Assembly (NCBI RefSeq): GCF_004010325.2
Contig: NZ_SADR02000022.1
Span: forward strand, 62,001-126,000
Length of the DNA: 64,000 bases
Origin: Mesorhizobium sp. M00.F.Ca.ET.216.01.1.1
GTDB lineage: Bacteria; Pseudomonadota; Alphaproteobacteria; Rhizobiales; Rhizobiaceae
Reading direction: 5' to 3'
Below the pieces are notes generated by a model. That model had not been told where the DNA came from, did no database searches, and saw only the letters and a list, made by a program, of their open reading frames with translations. Shown here piece by piece: positions 43,940-52,259 of the stretch (its first letter is position 1; the number at the start of each line of letters is the position of its first letter). A program made the position numbers and the translations under genes.

Positions 43940-44379
43940 CGATAAGGCTGCGCTCCCACCACCTGCTCTGCCTGCTGACCTATGTCGGCAAGGGATACAG
44001 TCCTGCGTTCACCGCCAACTACGACGTGATCGCGGAGCGTCTTGGCCGGGGCGAGGATGTCCTGATCGTTTCCGGTCCTGACGACATTTGTGCCCCGCCA
44101 CTCAAAGAGCCGGAACCGCACTGCCTGCGCGAAAGCGCTGCCGAGCGGGACCGGCTTGCAGCGCGCGACGTAGGAGGTTTGCTGGCGCGGCCGATCCGCG
44201 CCGGCACCAGCCTTATCCTCGACAAGGCAATCTTGACTGAGATGCGGCGGGCCTTTTCCACAGGCCAGACCCGGAATGCCTGCCAAGGCTGCGAATGGTC
44301 CGGGCTGTGCAGTGCAGTCGCAGCGAGCGGGTATCAAGAGACCCGCGTCCAGCGGTCCGGTCAGTCGAAGCAGGGCTAG
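43936..44379 (+). CDS. DUF1284 family protein coupled to bioY
   Basis: A 147-residue protein with the DUF1284 signature RLRSHHLLCLLTYVGKGYSPAF at the N-terminus and several cysteines (CAPP, PHCL, and the C-terminal CQGCEWSGLC). These could hold an iron-sulfur cluster or zinc. It starts with TTG overlapping the bioY stop (TTGA), so it is translated by re-initiation. Long-frame upstream sequence is antisense to other elements. Its role is unknown; coupling to bioY suggests a biotin-related or metalloprotein function. Confidence 0.82.
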   Translation: MTIRLRSHHLLCLLTYVGKGYSPAFTANYDVIAERLGRGEDVLIVSGPDDICAPPLKEPEPHCLRESAAERDRLAARDVGGLLARPIRAGTSLILDKAILTEMRRAFSTGQTRNACQGCEWSGLCSAVAASGYQETRVQRSGQSKQG

Positions 44380-44636
44380 ACACGCGCGACAATTTCGCGT
44401 TGCATAAATCATCATGCCGTCTTGCGAGTGCCGTCCCAGCAATAGGTCTGAGCCAACCGGTTGCGACATCCGGAACCATTCACACCCTTCTCCATATCGT
44501 TTATTAATCCCCTGACCCGATTGTGAATTCAGGCCGGATTGAAGCCTGACCCCAAAAAGGCCATGCTTTGCCCGGAAAAGATCGAGTCTATGGTGATCCC
44601 GCTGACGTGGGAGGGTGCCTGGCTGAAAGGGATACG

Positions 44637-46412
44637 ATGCAGCAAGGACGTGCGCGCTGGCTGACAGGGCTGGCAATTGTGACGGGCATGGCGATCTCTG
44701 GTCTGCCGGCCCATGCCAAACAAACCACCGAACCGGTCAAGATCACGTCTTTCTCGGGAGCCTATCTCGCTGCCCGGACCGCTGAAAGCGACAACGACCT
44801 CGACAGCGCCATCGCCTATTACAAGCAGGCGCTCGCCTTCGATCCTGGCGACACCTCGCTGCAGCAGAGCCTGATGCTGTCGCTGATCGCGCAGGGCCGC
44901 TTCGAGGAATCGCTGGTCTATGCCGACAAGCTCAAGGAAGTTCCCGACGTCGAGCGGTTCTCGCGTCTCGCGCTGGCGGTTGATTCGTTCCACAAGAAGG
45001 ATTTCTCCAAGGCAGAATACTGGCTCAAGCTTTCGCTCGAATCCGATCTCGACCGGCTCATTTCCGGCGTCATGACCGGCTGGGCCAAGGAGGGCGCCGG
45101 CGACGCCAGCGAGGCCATGGCCGCCATCGACAAGCTCCAGGGGCCGGACTGGTTCGGCTTGTTCAAATCCTTCCATCGCGCGCTGATCGCCGATGCCGCG
45201 GGCCTGCCCGACAAGGCTGATACGATTTATGCCGCGACCTTGCAGGACGCTGCCGCGGGCGGTGCTGCCCCCGAAACATGGATGCGCAATGCTGAGGCCT
45301 ATGCCTCCTTCCTCGCCCGCAAGGGCGACAAGGCCAAGGCGCTTTCGGTGCTCGACCAGGCCGAGGCGTTCTCGCCGGGCAAGCTGGAAATCGCGGCACT
45401 TCGCGACAAGATCAACAAGGGCGAAAAGGTCGAGCCTTTCGTCTCCGGTCCGTCGGGCGGTGCCGCGGAAATCCTGCTCGATCTTGCCACAGCGCTCAAT
45501 CGCGGCGGCGGCGAGCCGTTCGTCCGCCTCTATCTGCAATACGCCCTTGCGCTAAAGCCCGACAGTGATGCGGCGCTTGCGCAGCTTGCCGCCGTTGCCG
45601 AGCAACTGAAGGACGGCGAGGGGGCAATCGCGCTTTATCGCCGCATTCCCGAAAGCTCGCCGCTGAAGGAGCTTTCTGACCTGCAACTCGGCCTCAACCT
45701 TGCCGATCTCAACCGCAAGGACGAGGCGATCGCCCATCTGAAGGCGTTCGTCGAGGCGCACCCAAACGACATGCGCGCCTATCTGGCGCTTGGCAATGTC
45801 TACTCCTCGAAGGAGGATTTCCGCTCCGCGGCCAATCTCTACGACAAGGCGGTGGATGTGCTGAAGACCCCGGTCAGCGCCAACTGGAACATCTTCTACC
45901 AGCGCGGCATTGCCTATGAGCGCCTGAAGGAATGGCCGAAGGCCGAGCCGAATTTCCGCAAGGCGCTGGAACTGTTCCCCGACCAGCCGCAGGTTCTGAA
46001 CTATCTCGGCTATTCCTGGGTCGACAAGAACATGAATCTCAAGGAAGGCCTTGAGATGATCCAGAAGGCTGTCGACCTCCGGCCAAGCGACGGCTACATC
46101 GTCGACTCGCTGGGCTGGGCCTATTTCCGCCTCGGCAGGTTCGAGGATGCGGTGCGTGAAATGGAGCGTGCTGTGTCGCTGAAGCCGGAAGACCCGGTAC
46201 TGAACGACCATCTTGGCGACGCTTACTGGCGTGTCGGCCGCAAGCTGGAAGCCACCTTCCAGTGGAACCAGGCCCGCGACCTGAAGCCGGATCCCGACGT
46301 GCTCGCCGCCTTGCAGCAGAAGCTGCTGAAGGGCCTGCCGCCGATCGAATCCAACACGGCGCAGGAAACCCCGAAGGTCAAGCCCGAGCCGGTGCCCGCG
46401 CCGAAGGGATGA
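44637..46412 (+). CDS. Exported tetratricopeptide repeat protein
   Basis: A 591-residue protein. A signal peptide (MQQGRARWLTGLAIVTGMAISGLPAHA) is followed by many TPR-like helical pairs, including AIAYYKQALAFDPGD and later IFYQRGIAYERLKEWPKAEPNFRKALELFPDQPQ and DAVREMERAVSLKPEDPVLNDHLGDAYWRVG. It ends in a Pro/Glu/Lys-rich tail. It probably scaffolds periplasmic or outer-membrane assembly. ATG at 44637 has AAGGGA upstream and starts the signal peptide; the frame to 44568 does not. Confidence 0.9.
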   Translation: MQQGRARWLTGLAIVTGMAISGLPAHAKQTTEPVKITSFSGAYLAARTAESDNDLDSAIAYYKQALAFDPGDTSLQQSLMLSLIAQGRFEESLVYADKLKEVPDVERFSRLALAVDSFHKKDFSKAEYWLKLSLESDLDRLISGVMTGWAKEGAGDASEAMAAIDKLQGPDWFGLFKSFHRALIADAAGLPDKADTIYAATLQDAAAGGAAPETWMRNAEAYASFLARKGDKAKALSVLDQAEAFSPGKLEIAALRDKINKGEKVEPFVSGPSGGAAEILLDLATALNRGGGEPFVRLYLQYALALKPDSDAALAQLAAVAEQLKDGEGAIALYRRIPESSPLKELSDLQLGLNLADLNRKDEAIAHLKAFVEAHPNDMRAYLALGNVYSSKEDFRSAANLYDKAVDVLKTPVSANWNIFYQRGIAYERLKEWPKAEPNFRKALELFPDQPQVLNYLGYSWVDKNMNLKEGLEMIQKAVDLRPSDGYIVDSLGWAYFRLGRFEDAVREMERAVSLKPEDPVLNDHLGDAYWRVGRKLEATFQWNQARDLKPDPDVLAALQQKLLKGLPPIESNTAQETPKVKPEPVPAPKG

Positions 46413-46469
46413 GCCGCGTCAGGCTGGGGTTCGCTCCGGTGTGGGGTGCGAGTTGCACCTCACATTGGA

Positions 46470-46961
46470 TCAAAGCAGCTTTCGATAGACGACAAATCCT
46501 GAGCGCTCTCCAATCTTGTCGTAGAGCTTCATCGCCGTGTGATTGGTTTCATGCGTCAGCCAATAGACCCGGCCTGAGCCGGCAGCTTTCGCGCGGTCGT
46601 AGACGCCGTTTATGAGGGCTCTGCCGATGCCTTTGCCCCGCGAAGCTTCCGTGGTGAAAAGGTCCTGCAGATAGCAGTTCGGTCCGATCGCCGTAGTGCT
46701 GCGGTGGTAGAGGTAGTGCACCAGGCCAAGAAGTTGCCCCAGGCTGTCCGTCTTGCCCTCGGTATCTCCGTTGGCTTCCGCCACCAGCGCATGCACTGGC
46801 TCATAGGCATCGAAAAAGCGGGACCAGGTCATCTCGGTGATTTCGTTCGGCAATGCGGTTGCGCCCGACCGGCCGTAAAACGCATTGTAGCCCTCCCACA
46901 GCGGCAGCCATTGATCGAAATCTTGCCGTGTAACGGGGCGAATGGTGATCGGGCCAGACAT
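46470..46961 (-). CDS. GNAT family N-acetyltransferase
   Basis: A 163-residue Gcn5-related acetyltransferase. The acetyl-CoA binding motif is LFTTEASRGKGIGRALINGVYDRA, and HETNHTAMKLYDKIGERSGFVVYRKLL is the C-terminal part. ATG at 46961 begins the conserved MSGPITIRPVTRQDF; the longer frame runs into the glyQ promoter. It converges on the TPR gene. Acceptor unknown. Confidence 0.92.
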   Translation of the reverse strand: MSGPITIRPVTRQDFDQWLPLWEGYNAFYGRSGATALPNEITEMTWSRFFDAYEPVHALVAEANGDTEGKTDSLGQLLGLVHYLYHRSTTAIGPNCYLQDLFTTEASRGKGIGRALINGVYDRAKAAGSGRVYWLTHETNHTAMKLYDKIGERSGFVVYRKLL

Positions 46962-47154
46962 TTTGCACCTGCTGCATTTTGCAGGTCCAGCAGACTGCAG
47001 CCGTCCTTGGTCGGCAATGGGCCAGGCATCAGCAAAGCGTTCAACATTTCTCCTGGTCGCCAGGCGGCGGAACTCGTGACGGCGAGCCTCGCCTTGACGC
47101 TTGGCGGCCAGGCATCTAGGGAGTGCCGCATCCCGCCGCTCCGTCGAGGCCGCC

Positions 47155-48135
47155 GTGACCGTCAACATCCCCGCCCATATGCATCCCAGCCGCTCGTTCC
47201 AGGGGCTGATCCTGACCCTGCATAACTACTGGGCGGACTATGGCTGTGTCGTCCTTCAGCCCTACGACATGGAAGTCGGTGCCGGCACCTTTCATCCGGC
47301 GACGACATTGCGCGCGCTCGGGCCAAGGCGCTGGAACGCCGCCTATGTGCAGCCCTCGCGCCGGCCCAAGGATGGGCGCTACGGTGAGAACCCGAACCGG
47401 CTGCAGCATTATTACCAGTACCAGGTGATCCTGAAGCCAAATCCGCCCAACCTGCAGGAGCTCTATCTCGGCTCGCTGGCAGCGATCGGCGTCGATCCGC
47501 TGCTGCACGACATTCGCTTCGTCGAGGACGACTGGGAAAGCCCGACCCTGGGCGCCTGGGGGCTGGGCTGGGAGTGCTGGTGCGACGGCATGGAAGTGTC
47601 GCAGTTCACTTATTTCCAGCAGGTCTGCGGCATCGAATGCGCGCCGGTGGCGGGCGAGCTCACCTACGGGCTGGAGCGACTGGCCATGTATGTGCAAGGC
47701 GTCGATAATGTCTACGACCTCAACTTCAACGGCCGCGAGGGCGGCGACAAGGTGACTTATGGCGACGTCTTCCTGCAGGCCGAGCAGGAATATTCGCGCC
47801 ACAATTTCGAATTCGCCAACACCGCGATGCTGCTGCGGCATTTCGAGGATGCGGAAGCTGAGTGCAAGGCGTTGCTCGATGCGGGGCAGGACCGCGTTCC
47901 GGACGAGTACAAAGACAATCCACTCTACGGGGAGTTTGGTGTTCCAAAGCCGCACCAGATGGTGTTCCCGGCTTACGATCAGTGCATCAAGGCCAGCCAT
48001 GTCTTCAACCTGCTCGACGCGCGCGGCGTGATTTCGGTCACCGAGCGGCAGAGCTACATCTTGCGGGTGCGCAACCTGGCCAAAGCCTGCGGCGAGGCGT
48101 TCCTGCTGACGCAGGCGGGTGGTCTGGCGGCCTGA
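47155..48135 (+). CDS. glyQ: Glycyl-tRNA synthetase alpha subunit
   Basis: A 326-residue alpha subunit of the tetrameric bacterial glycyl-tRNA synthetase. Class II motifs are seen in RSFQGLILTLHNYWADYGCVVLQPYDMEVGAGTFHPATTLRALG and YVQPSRRPKDGRYGENPNRLQHYYQYQVILKPNP. GTG at 47155 gives MTVNIPAHMHPSRSF, typical for the group; ATG at 47179 is an alternative. The beta subunit glyS follows 500 bases later. Its stop codon lies in the first arm of a long stem-loop. Confidence 0.97.
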   Translation: MTVNIPAHMHPSRSFQGLILTLHNYWADYGCVVLQPYDMEVGAGTFHPATTLRALGPRRWNAAYVQPSRRPKDGRYGENPNRLQHYYQYQVILKPNPPNLQELYLGSLAAIGVDPLLHDIRFVEDDWESPTLGAWGLGWECWCDGMEVSQFTYFQQVCGIECAPVAGELTYGLERLAMYVQGVDNVYDLNFNGREGGDKVTYGDVFLQAEQEYSRHNFEFANTAMLLRHFEDAEAECKALLDAGQDRVPDEYKDNPLYGEFGVPKPHQMVFPAYDQCIKASHVFNLLDARGVISVTERQSYILRVRNLAKACGEAFLLTQAGGLAA

Positions 48136-48228
48136 TGCATGTCGCCCAAAAGTGCGCGGCGGTTTTGGGCGACATGCATAAAACATCTAAAGCGCGTTCC
48201 TCGCATCTCTTCAAACGCGACGCGCTTT
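48135..48228. repeat. Rhizobial intergenic stem-loop repeat after glyQ
   Basis: ATGCATGTCGCCCAAAA (48135-48151) and TTTTGGGCGACATGCAT (48163-48179) form a perfect 17-bp stem, followed by a second inverted repeat AAAGCGCG (48189-48196) / CGCGCTTT (48221-48228). The pair is recognisable as a Mesorhizobium intergenic repeat from memory of such genomes. The first arm includes the last base of the glyQ stop. It may also act as a terminator or processing site. Confidence 0.75.
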
Positions 48229-48409
48229 AGCTCAACGCGGCTTTGGTGATTTCAACGGCGGCATTGATTGGCAACAACCCCTGGCCGCTCGGGCCAGCCA
48301 TTGTCCGCAACGCTTGCCTGACGCCAGGCATCGTGAACGTGCCGTGCATCTGCGCGGCAAAGCAGGCGCTGAGTGCCAGGATCTGCAGGAATGTCGATGC
48401 CGTCTTCAT
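48227..48409 (-). CDS. Possible small secreted protein
   Basis: A 60-residue ORF with a signal-peptide-like N-terminus (MKTASTFLQILALSACFAAQMHG) but only a weak ribosome-binding site. Its stop falls inside the intergenic repeat, so the C-terminus was probably reshaped by repeat insertion. Nothing recognisable in the rest. Listed with doubt. Confidence 0.3.
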   Translation of the reverse strand: MKTASTFLQILALSACFAAQMHGTFTMPGVRQALRTMAGPSGQGLLPINAAVEITKAALS

Positions 48410-48636
48410 GGTCGTTCAGCCAAAAGCTCTCTGCCTGAGCGTGGGTCGCTTCAGCGCTGCGTTCGGTTCATGGAAATCTTTGATCCAAGGACGGGCGGGT
48501 TCGTTTCGTCCCGACAGGGCAAGCAAAATTTTCGCAAACTGGGCGAAGCCGACAATCGGCACCGTGGAAAGGGTGACAGCGGCCAGCCGAGTTGCTATGC
48601 CCCGCCCGGACCACTCTCCCGCATGAGCTGACCTCT
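48410..48636. other. glyS upstream region
   Basis: A gene-free stretch before glyS carrying its probable promoter and leader. Together with the repeat before it, about 500 bases separate glyQ and glyS, unusual for a gene pair that often overlaps or nearly abuts. No further feature is seen. Confidence 0.5.
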
Positions 48637-51123
48637 ATGCCCGACCTGCTTCTAGAACTTCGATCCGAGGAAATCCCCGCTCGCATGCAGCGCAAGGCTG
48701 CGGGCGATCTCAGGAAGATGATGACGGACGGTCTGGTCGAGGCCGGGCTGACCTACGAGGCGGCGCGTGAATATTGGACACCGCGGCGCCTCACCCTCGA
48801 CATTCGCGGCCTCACCGCGCGCTCCAAGGACATTCGCGAGGAGATCAAGGGACCGTCGACGACCGCGCCGGAACAGGCGGTGCAGGGATTCCTGCGCAAG
48901 GCCGGACTTGCCTCGATTACCGACGCGCATGTCCATTCCGACCCGAAGAAGGGCGACTTCTATGTCGCCCATGTCTCGAAGCCGGGCAGGGCGGCTGAGG
49001 AGATCATCGCCGAGTTGGTGCCGGGCATCATCCGCAGCTTTCCGTGGCCGAAATCGATGCGCTGGGGGCCGGCCTCGGCGAAGCCGGGATCCTTACGCTG
49101 GGTGCGGCCGCTGCAATCCATTCTTTGTACCTTCGGTCCGGAGACCGAGGAACCGGAGGTGGTCGATTTCGAGATCGACGGCATCCGTTCGGGCAACGTC
49201 ACATATGGCCACCGCTTTCACGCGCCGGGCGCAATCACCGTGCGCCGCTTCGACGATTATGTCGCCAAGCTGGAGGCTGCGAAGGTCGTGCTCGATGCCG
49301 ACCGCCGCAAGGAGATCATCCTCGCTGACGCCCGCAATCTCGCCTTCGCCAGCGGGCTGGACCTGGTCGAGGACGACGGGCTGCTGGAGGAAGTGTCCGG
49401 CCTGGTCGAATGGCCTGTCGTGCTGATGGGCGAATTCGAGCAGGACTTTCTCGCCATTCCGGCCGAGGTGATCCGGCTGACCATCCGCGCCAACCAGAAG
49501 TGCTTTGTCACGCGGCCGCACGGCGCCGGCGAAGACCTTTCCAACCGCTTCATCCTCACCGCCAACATCGAGGCCAGCGACGGCGGCAAGGAGATCGCCC
49601 ACGGCAACGGCAAGGTGGTACGCGCTCGTCTGTCCGACGCGCTCTATTTCTGGAAGACCGACCAGGGCGATCTGCCCGATCTCGACCAGCTGCAGGCATC
49701 GGCGGAGAAGTTCGGGCTCGATCTCGAGAAACCACTCGACCAGCGCATGGCCCGTCTCGATCATCTGAATGTGACCTTCCACGCCAAGTTGGGCTCGCAG
49801 GGTGAACGGGTGGAGCGGATCAAGCGGCTGGCCGAGGAACTGGCGCCTATCGTGGCACGTGCAATCTCCCCCCTGGAGGGGGAGATGTCGTCGAAGGCGA
49901 CAGAGGGGGTCACCGATCCACGCGAGACAACCCCCTCTGACCTGCCGGCCATCTCCCCCTCAAGGGGGGAGATTCCGGCGCTGGCGCGTCGCGCCGCAGT
50001 CCTTGCCAAGGCCGATCTCACCACCGAAGTGGTCGGTGAGTTCCCGGAGCTGCAAGGCGCCATGGGCCGCAAATATGCGTTGCTGCAGGGCGAGCATCCT
50101 TCGGTCGCCGCCGCAATCGAGGAACACTACAAGCCGCAAGGCCCGTCCGACCGCGTGCCGACCGATCCGGTTTCGGTCGCCGTCGCGCTCGCCGACAAGC
50201 TCGACACGCTGGTCGGCTTCTGGGCCATCGATGAAAAGCCGACAGGGTCGAAGGACCCTTATGCGCTGAGAAGGGCGGCACTGGGTGTGATCAGGATTCT
50301 GGTCGAGAACAAAACTCGATTGAGCGTTGTCGGTGTCGCAGAATCTCATGTTCCCTCGATCCATCAGTCCATGGAAAACGTTCTCCGTAAGCTAGGTGGA
50401 AGTTTTGCAATAGGACGAGGAATGCGGGAAATTAGCGGTAAACAGGTTGGCGCTGAAGTGCTCGACCTCCTCTCCTTCTTCCACGACCGCCTGAAGGTCT
50501 ATCTTCGCGAACAGGGCGCGCGGTACGATCTGATCGACGCGGTGCTGTCTGCGGGTTCGCGCCCGATCTCCCCCCTTGTGGGGGAGATGTCGGCGAAGCC
50601 GACAGAGGGGGGCGCTGTCCCGCCAACACCTCAGCGCGAGGCGCCCCCCTCTGCCCTGCCGGGCATCTCCCCCACAAGGGGGGAGATTGGCCAATCGCAA
50701 AACGACGACCTTCTGCAGATCGTGCGCCGGGTCGAGGCGCTGGGCTCGTTCCTCGACACCGAGGACGGCAAGAACCTGCTCGCCGGTACCAAGCGCGCGG
50801 CCAACATCCTGGCCGTCGAGGAGAAGAAGAAAACGATGATCGCCGACCGTGTCGAGCCGGCGCTTTTCCGCGAAGATGCGGAAAAGAAGCTGTTTGCCGC
50901 GGTGAATCAGGCCGAGAGGCAAGCCAGCGAAGCGATTCAGAACGAAGACTTTTCCGCCGCCATGCTGGCGCTTAGCGCGTTGCGTGAACCGGTTGATTCA
51001 TTCTTTGAACGCGTTCTCGTTAATGATGAGGACCAGGCCGTGCGTGCCAACCGTCTGGCGCTGCTCGCTCGCATTCGCGCCGCAACCGACCAGGTCGCGG
51101 ATTTCTCCAAGATCGCCGGCTGA
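48637..51123 (+). CDS. glyS: Glycyl-tRNA synthetase beta subunit with two in-frame palindromic insertions
   Basis: An 828-residue beta subunit, noticeably longer than the roughly 690 residues of E. coli GlyS. The normal sequence runs from MPDLLLELRSEEIPARM through VTFHAKLGSQGERVERI and ALARRAAVLAKADLTTEVVGEFPELQGAMG to the C-terminal anticodon-binding-like region (DDLLQIVRRVEALGSFLD). It is interrupted twice by translated palindromic elements at residues 410-446 and 644-684, both beginning ISPL and ending GEI. Both keep the frame and add about 78 residues. ATG at 48637 begins the conserved start. The enzyme must tolerate the inserts as surface loops. Confidence 0.96.
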   Translation: MPDLLLELRSEEIPARMQRKAAGDLRKMMTDGLVEAGLTYEAAREYWTPRRLTLDIRGLTARSKDIREEIKGPSTTAPEQAVQGFLRKAGLASITDAHVHSDPKKGDFYVAHVSKPGRAAEEIIAELVPGIIRSFPWPKSMRWGPASAKPGSLRWVRPLQSILCTFGPETEEPEVVDFEIDGIRSGNVTYGHRFHAPGAITVRRFDDYVAKLEAAKVVLDADRRKEIILADARNLAFASGLDLVEDDGLLEEVSGLVEWPVVLMGEFEQDFLAIPAEVIRLTIRANQKCFVTRPHGAGEDLSNRFILTANIEASDGGKEIAHGNGKVVRARLSDALYFWKTDQGDLPDLDQLQASAEKFGLDLEKPLDQRMARLDHLNVTFHAKLGSQGERVERIKRLAEELAPIVARAISPLEGEMSSKATEGVTDPRETTPSDLPAISPSRGEIPALARRAAVLAKADLTTEVVGEFPELQGAMGRKYALLQGEHPSVAAAIEEHYKPQGPSDRVPTDPVSVAVALADKLDTLVGFWAIDEKPTGSKDPYALRRAALGVIRILVENKTRLSVVGVAESHVPSIHQSMENVLRKLGGSFAIGRGMREISGKQVGAEVLDLLSFFHDRLKVYLREQGARYDLIDAVLSAGSRPISPLVGEMSAKPTEGGAVPPTPQREAPPSALPGISPTRGEIGQSQNDDLLQIVRRVEALGSFLDTEDGKNLLAGTKRAANILAVEEKKKTMIADRVEPALFREDAEKKLFAAVNQAERQASEAIQNEDFSAAMLALSALREPVDSFFERVLVNDEDQAVRANRLALLARIRAATDQVADFSKIAG
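49864..49973. repeat. Palindromic element inserted in glyS, copy 1
   Basis: A 110-bp element with 24-base arms: ATCTCCCCCCTGGAGGGGGAGATG at one end and its reverse complement with one mismatch at the other (49950-49973). It is translated in frame as ISPLEGEM...SPSRGEI. Same family as copy 2. Confidence 0.92.
50566..50687. repeat. Palindromic element inserted in glyS, copy 2
   Basis: A 122-bp element with perfect 24-base arms (50566-50589 and 50664-50687) and a nested inverted pair AGAGGGGGGCGC (50604-50615) / GCGCCCCCCTCT (50641-50652). It is translated in frame as ISPLVGEM...ISPTRGEI, in the same orientation and frame as copy 1. Confidence 0.93.
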
Positions 51124-51179
51124 GAAGCTGGCCTTTCGAGCCGGCTTGCAGGCCGGCGGCCATGCCGCCCCGTTCCCCG

Positions 51180-51569
51180 TCAGTCCTCCAGAATGCTGAC
51201 GCGCACGCTGTGTGAATAGACGTCGACCTGTATCAGCGGTTCGCCGTTGACGATGGCCCGCCGTGTCGAGGCGCTCATCGAGCCGCCGCGCTCCAGCCTG
51301 CGTTGCAATCCCGCGCGCTGGTCGTTGGTCCGGAACCAGACATCATTCTCGTCGTCGCTGTCGCGCCTGTGGAACTTGTGCCAGTTGGCGCGGTCCTGCC
51401 GCACCATATCCGCGGCATTGTCCAACTCATAGCCATCGCTGGCGTGGTGATCGCGATAGGAAATGCGCGCGACATAGGACCCCAGCATTTCATCGGCATG
51501 GGCCGCATTGGTGCCCAGCAATGACGCCAGCACCAAGCCGGCGACGGTAAACGCTCTTGCCTTGCTCAT
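51180..51569 (-). CDS. Exported hypothetical protein
   Basis: A 129-residue protein with a clean signal peptide (MSKARAFTVAGLVLASLLGTNAAHA). The mature part is charged and rich in Arg and Asp (SYRDHHASDGYELDNAADMVRQDRANWHKFHRRDSDDENDVW) and ends in a short beta-like SVRVSILED. It is probably periplasmic. No family recognised. ATG at 51569 begins the signal peptide. Confidence 0.78.
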   Translation of the reverse strand: MSKARAFTVAGLVLASLLGTNAAHADEMLGSYVARISYRDHHASDGYELDNAADMVRQDRANWHKFHRRDSDDENDVWFRTNDQRAGLQRRLERGGSMSASTRRAIVNGEPLIQVDVYSHSVRVSILED

Positions 51570-51643
51570 GATAAACCCCTTTGCCCTGAGCGATGAAATC
51601 CGGCTCTCTGCGCTGGGCGGCGGACCAGCAGTCAAGCCTGACC

Positions 51644-52105
51644 CTACATCGGTTTTGCGACAGCAGGGATCGGCGTCGGCTGCGGGGCCGCCGGCTCTGG
51701 CTCGGGTGCACTGTTCGACGCTGTTGCTGTCGCCGCCGGCTTGCCATCAGCCGCCGGCGCGGCGGCAGCGGTGGCCTTGACCGGCGCAGCGGCAGGCGTG
51801 GGCGACGCGAAGGCGCCGCCGACAACGCCGCCGCGAATGATCATCGGGTTCTGCATGAAGCCGTGTTTGGGTTCGGGCTTGTCGGGGATTGCGGCGACCG
51901 TCTCATCGGTGACGTCGGGCAGCTCCTCGCCGAGCGCCATGATCGATGGACCGGCAGGTTCGGCCGAGCCTAGCCTGACGACGGACGGCGTTGTCTTTGA
52001 TACGCCAAGTACGACAAGCGACGAGGCCTGTGCCCCGCCGGCCGTCGCCGCCCAGCCGGTCATCGACAGAGTGACAGCAAGCGCTGGGATACGCACCGAT
52101 ACCAT
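51644..52105 (-). CDS. Exported Ala/Pro-rich hypothetical protein
   Basis: A 153-residue protein with a signal peptide (MVSVRIPALAVTLSMTGWAATAGGAQA). The N-terminal mature region (SSLVVLGVSKTTPSVVRLG) is followed by a long Ala/Pro/Thr-rich tail from about residue 95. Low-complexity composition suggests a wall-spanning or surface linker. It is directly upstream of the preceding secreted protein on the same strand. Function unknown. Confidence 0.7.
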   Translation of the reverse strand: MVSVRIPALAVTLSMTGWAATAGGAQASSLVVLGVSKTTPSVVRLGSAEPAGPSIMALGEELPDVTDETVAAIPDKPEPKHGFMQNPMIIRGGVVGGAFASPTPAAAPVKATAAAAPAADGKPAATATASNSAPEPEPAAPQPTPIPAVAKPM

Positions 52106-52259
52106 GACAATTCCCCTTGCCCTTCAAGCCGCCACCATATCCCTGGGGAGTTGATGCCGGCTTGCGAGGAAACATAGCATTTTAGGGATTGATAAATCGC
52201 CAATGCCCGGACTTGCCCCCCGAACGTCGCCGTACTACGCACCCGGCATCTGTGAGGTG

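Noticed and set aside
43216..44379. 387-codon plus-strand ORF
   Set aside because: Its first part runs in another frame through bioY; only the DUF1284 section from 43936 is real.
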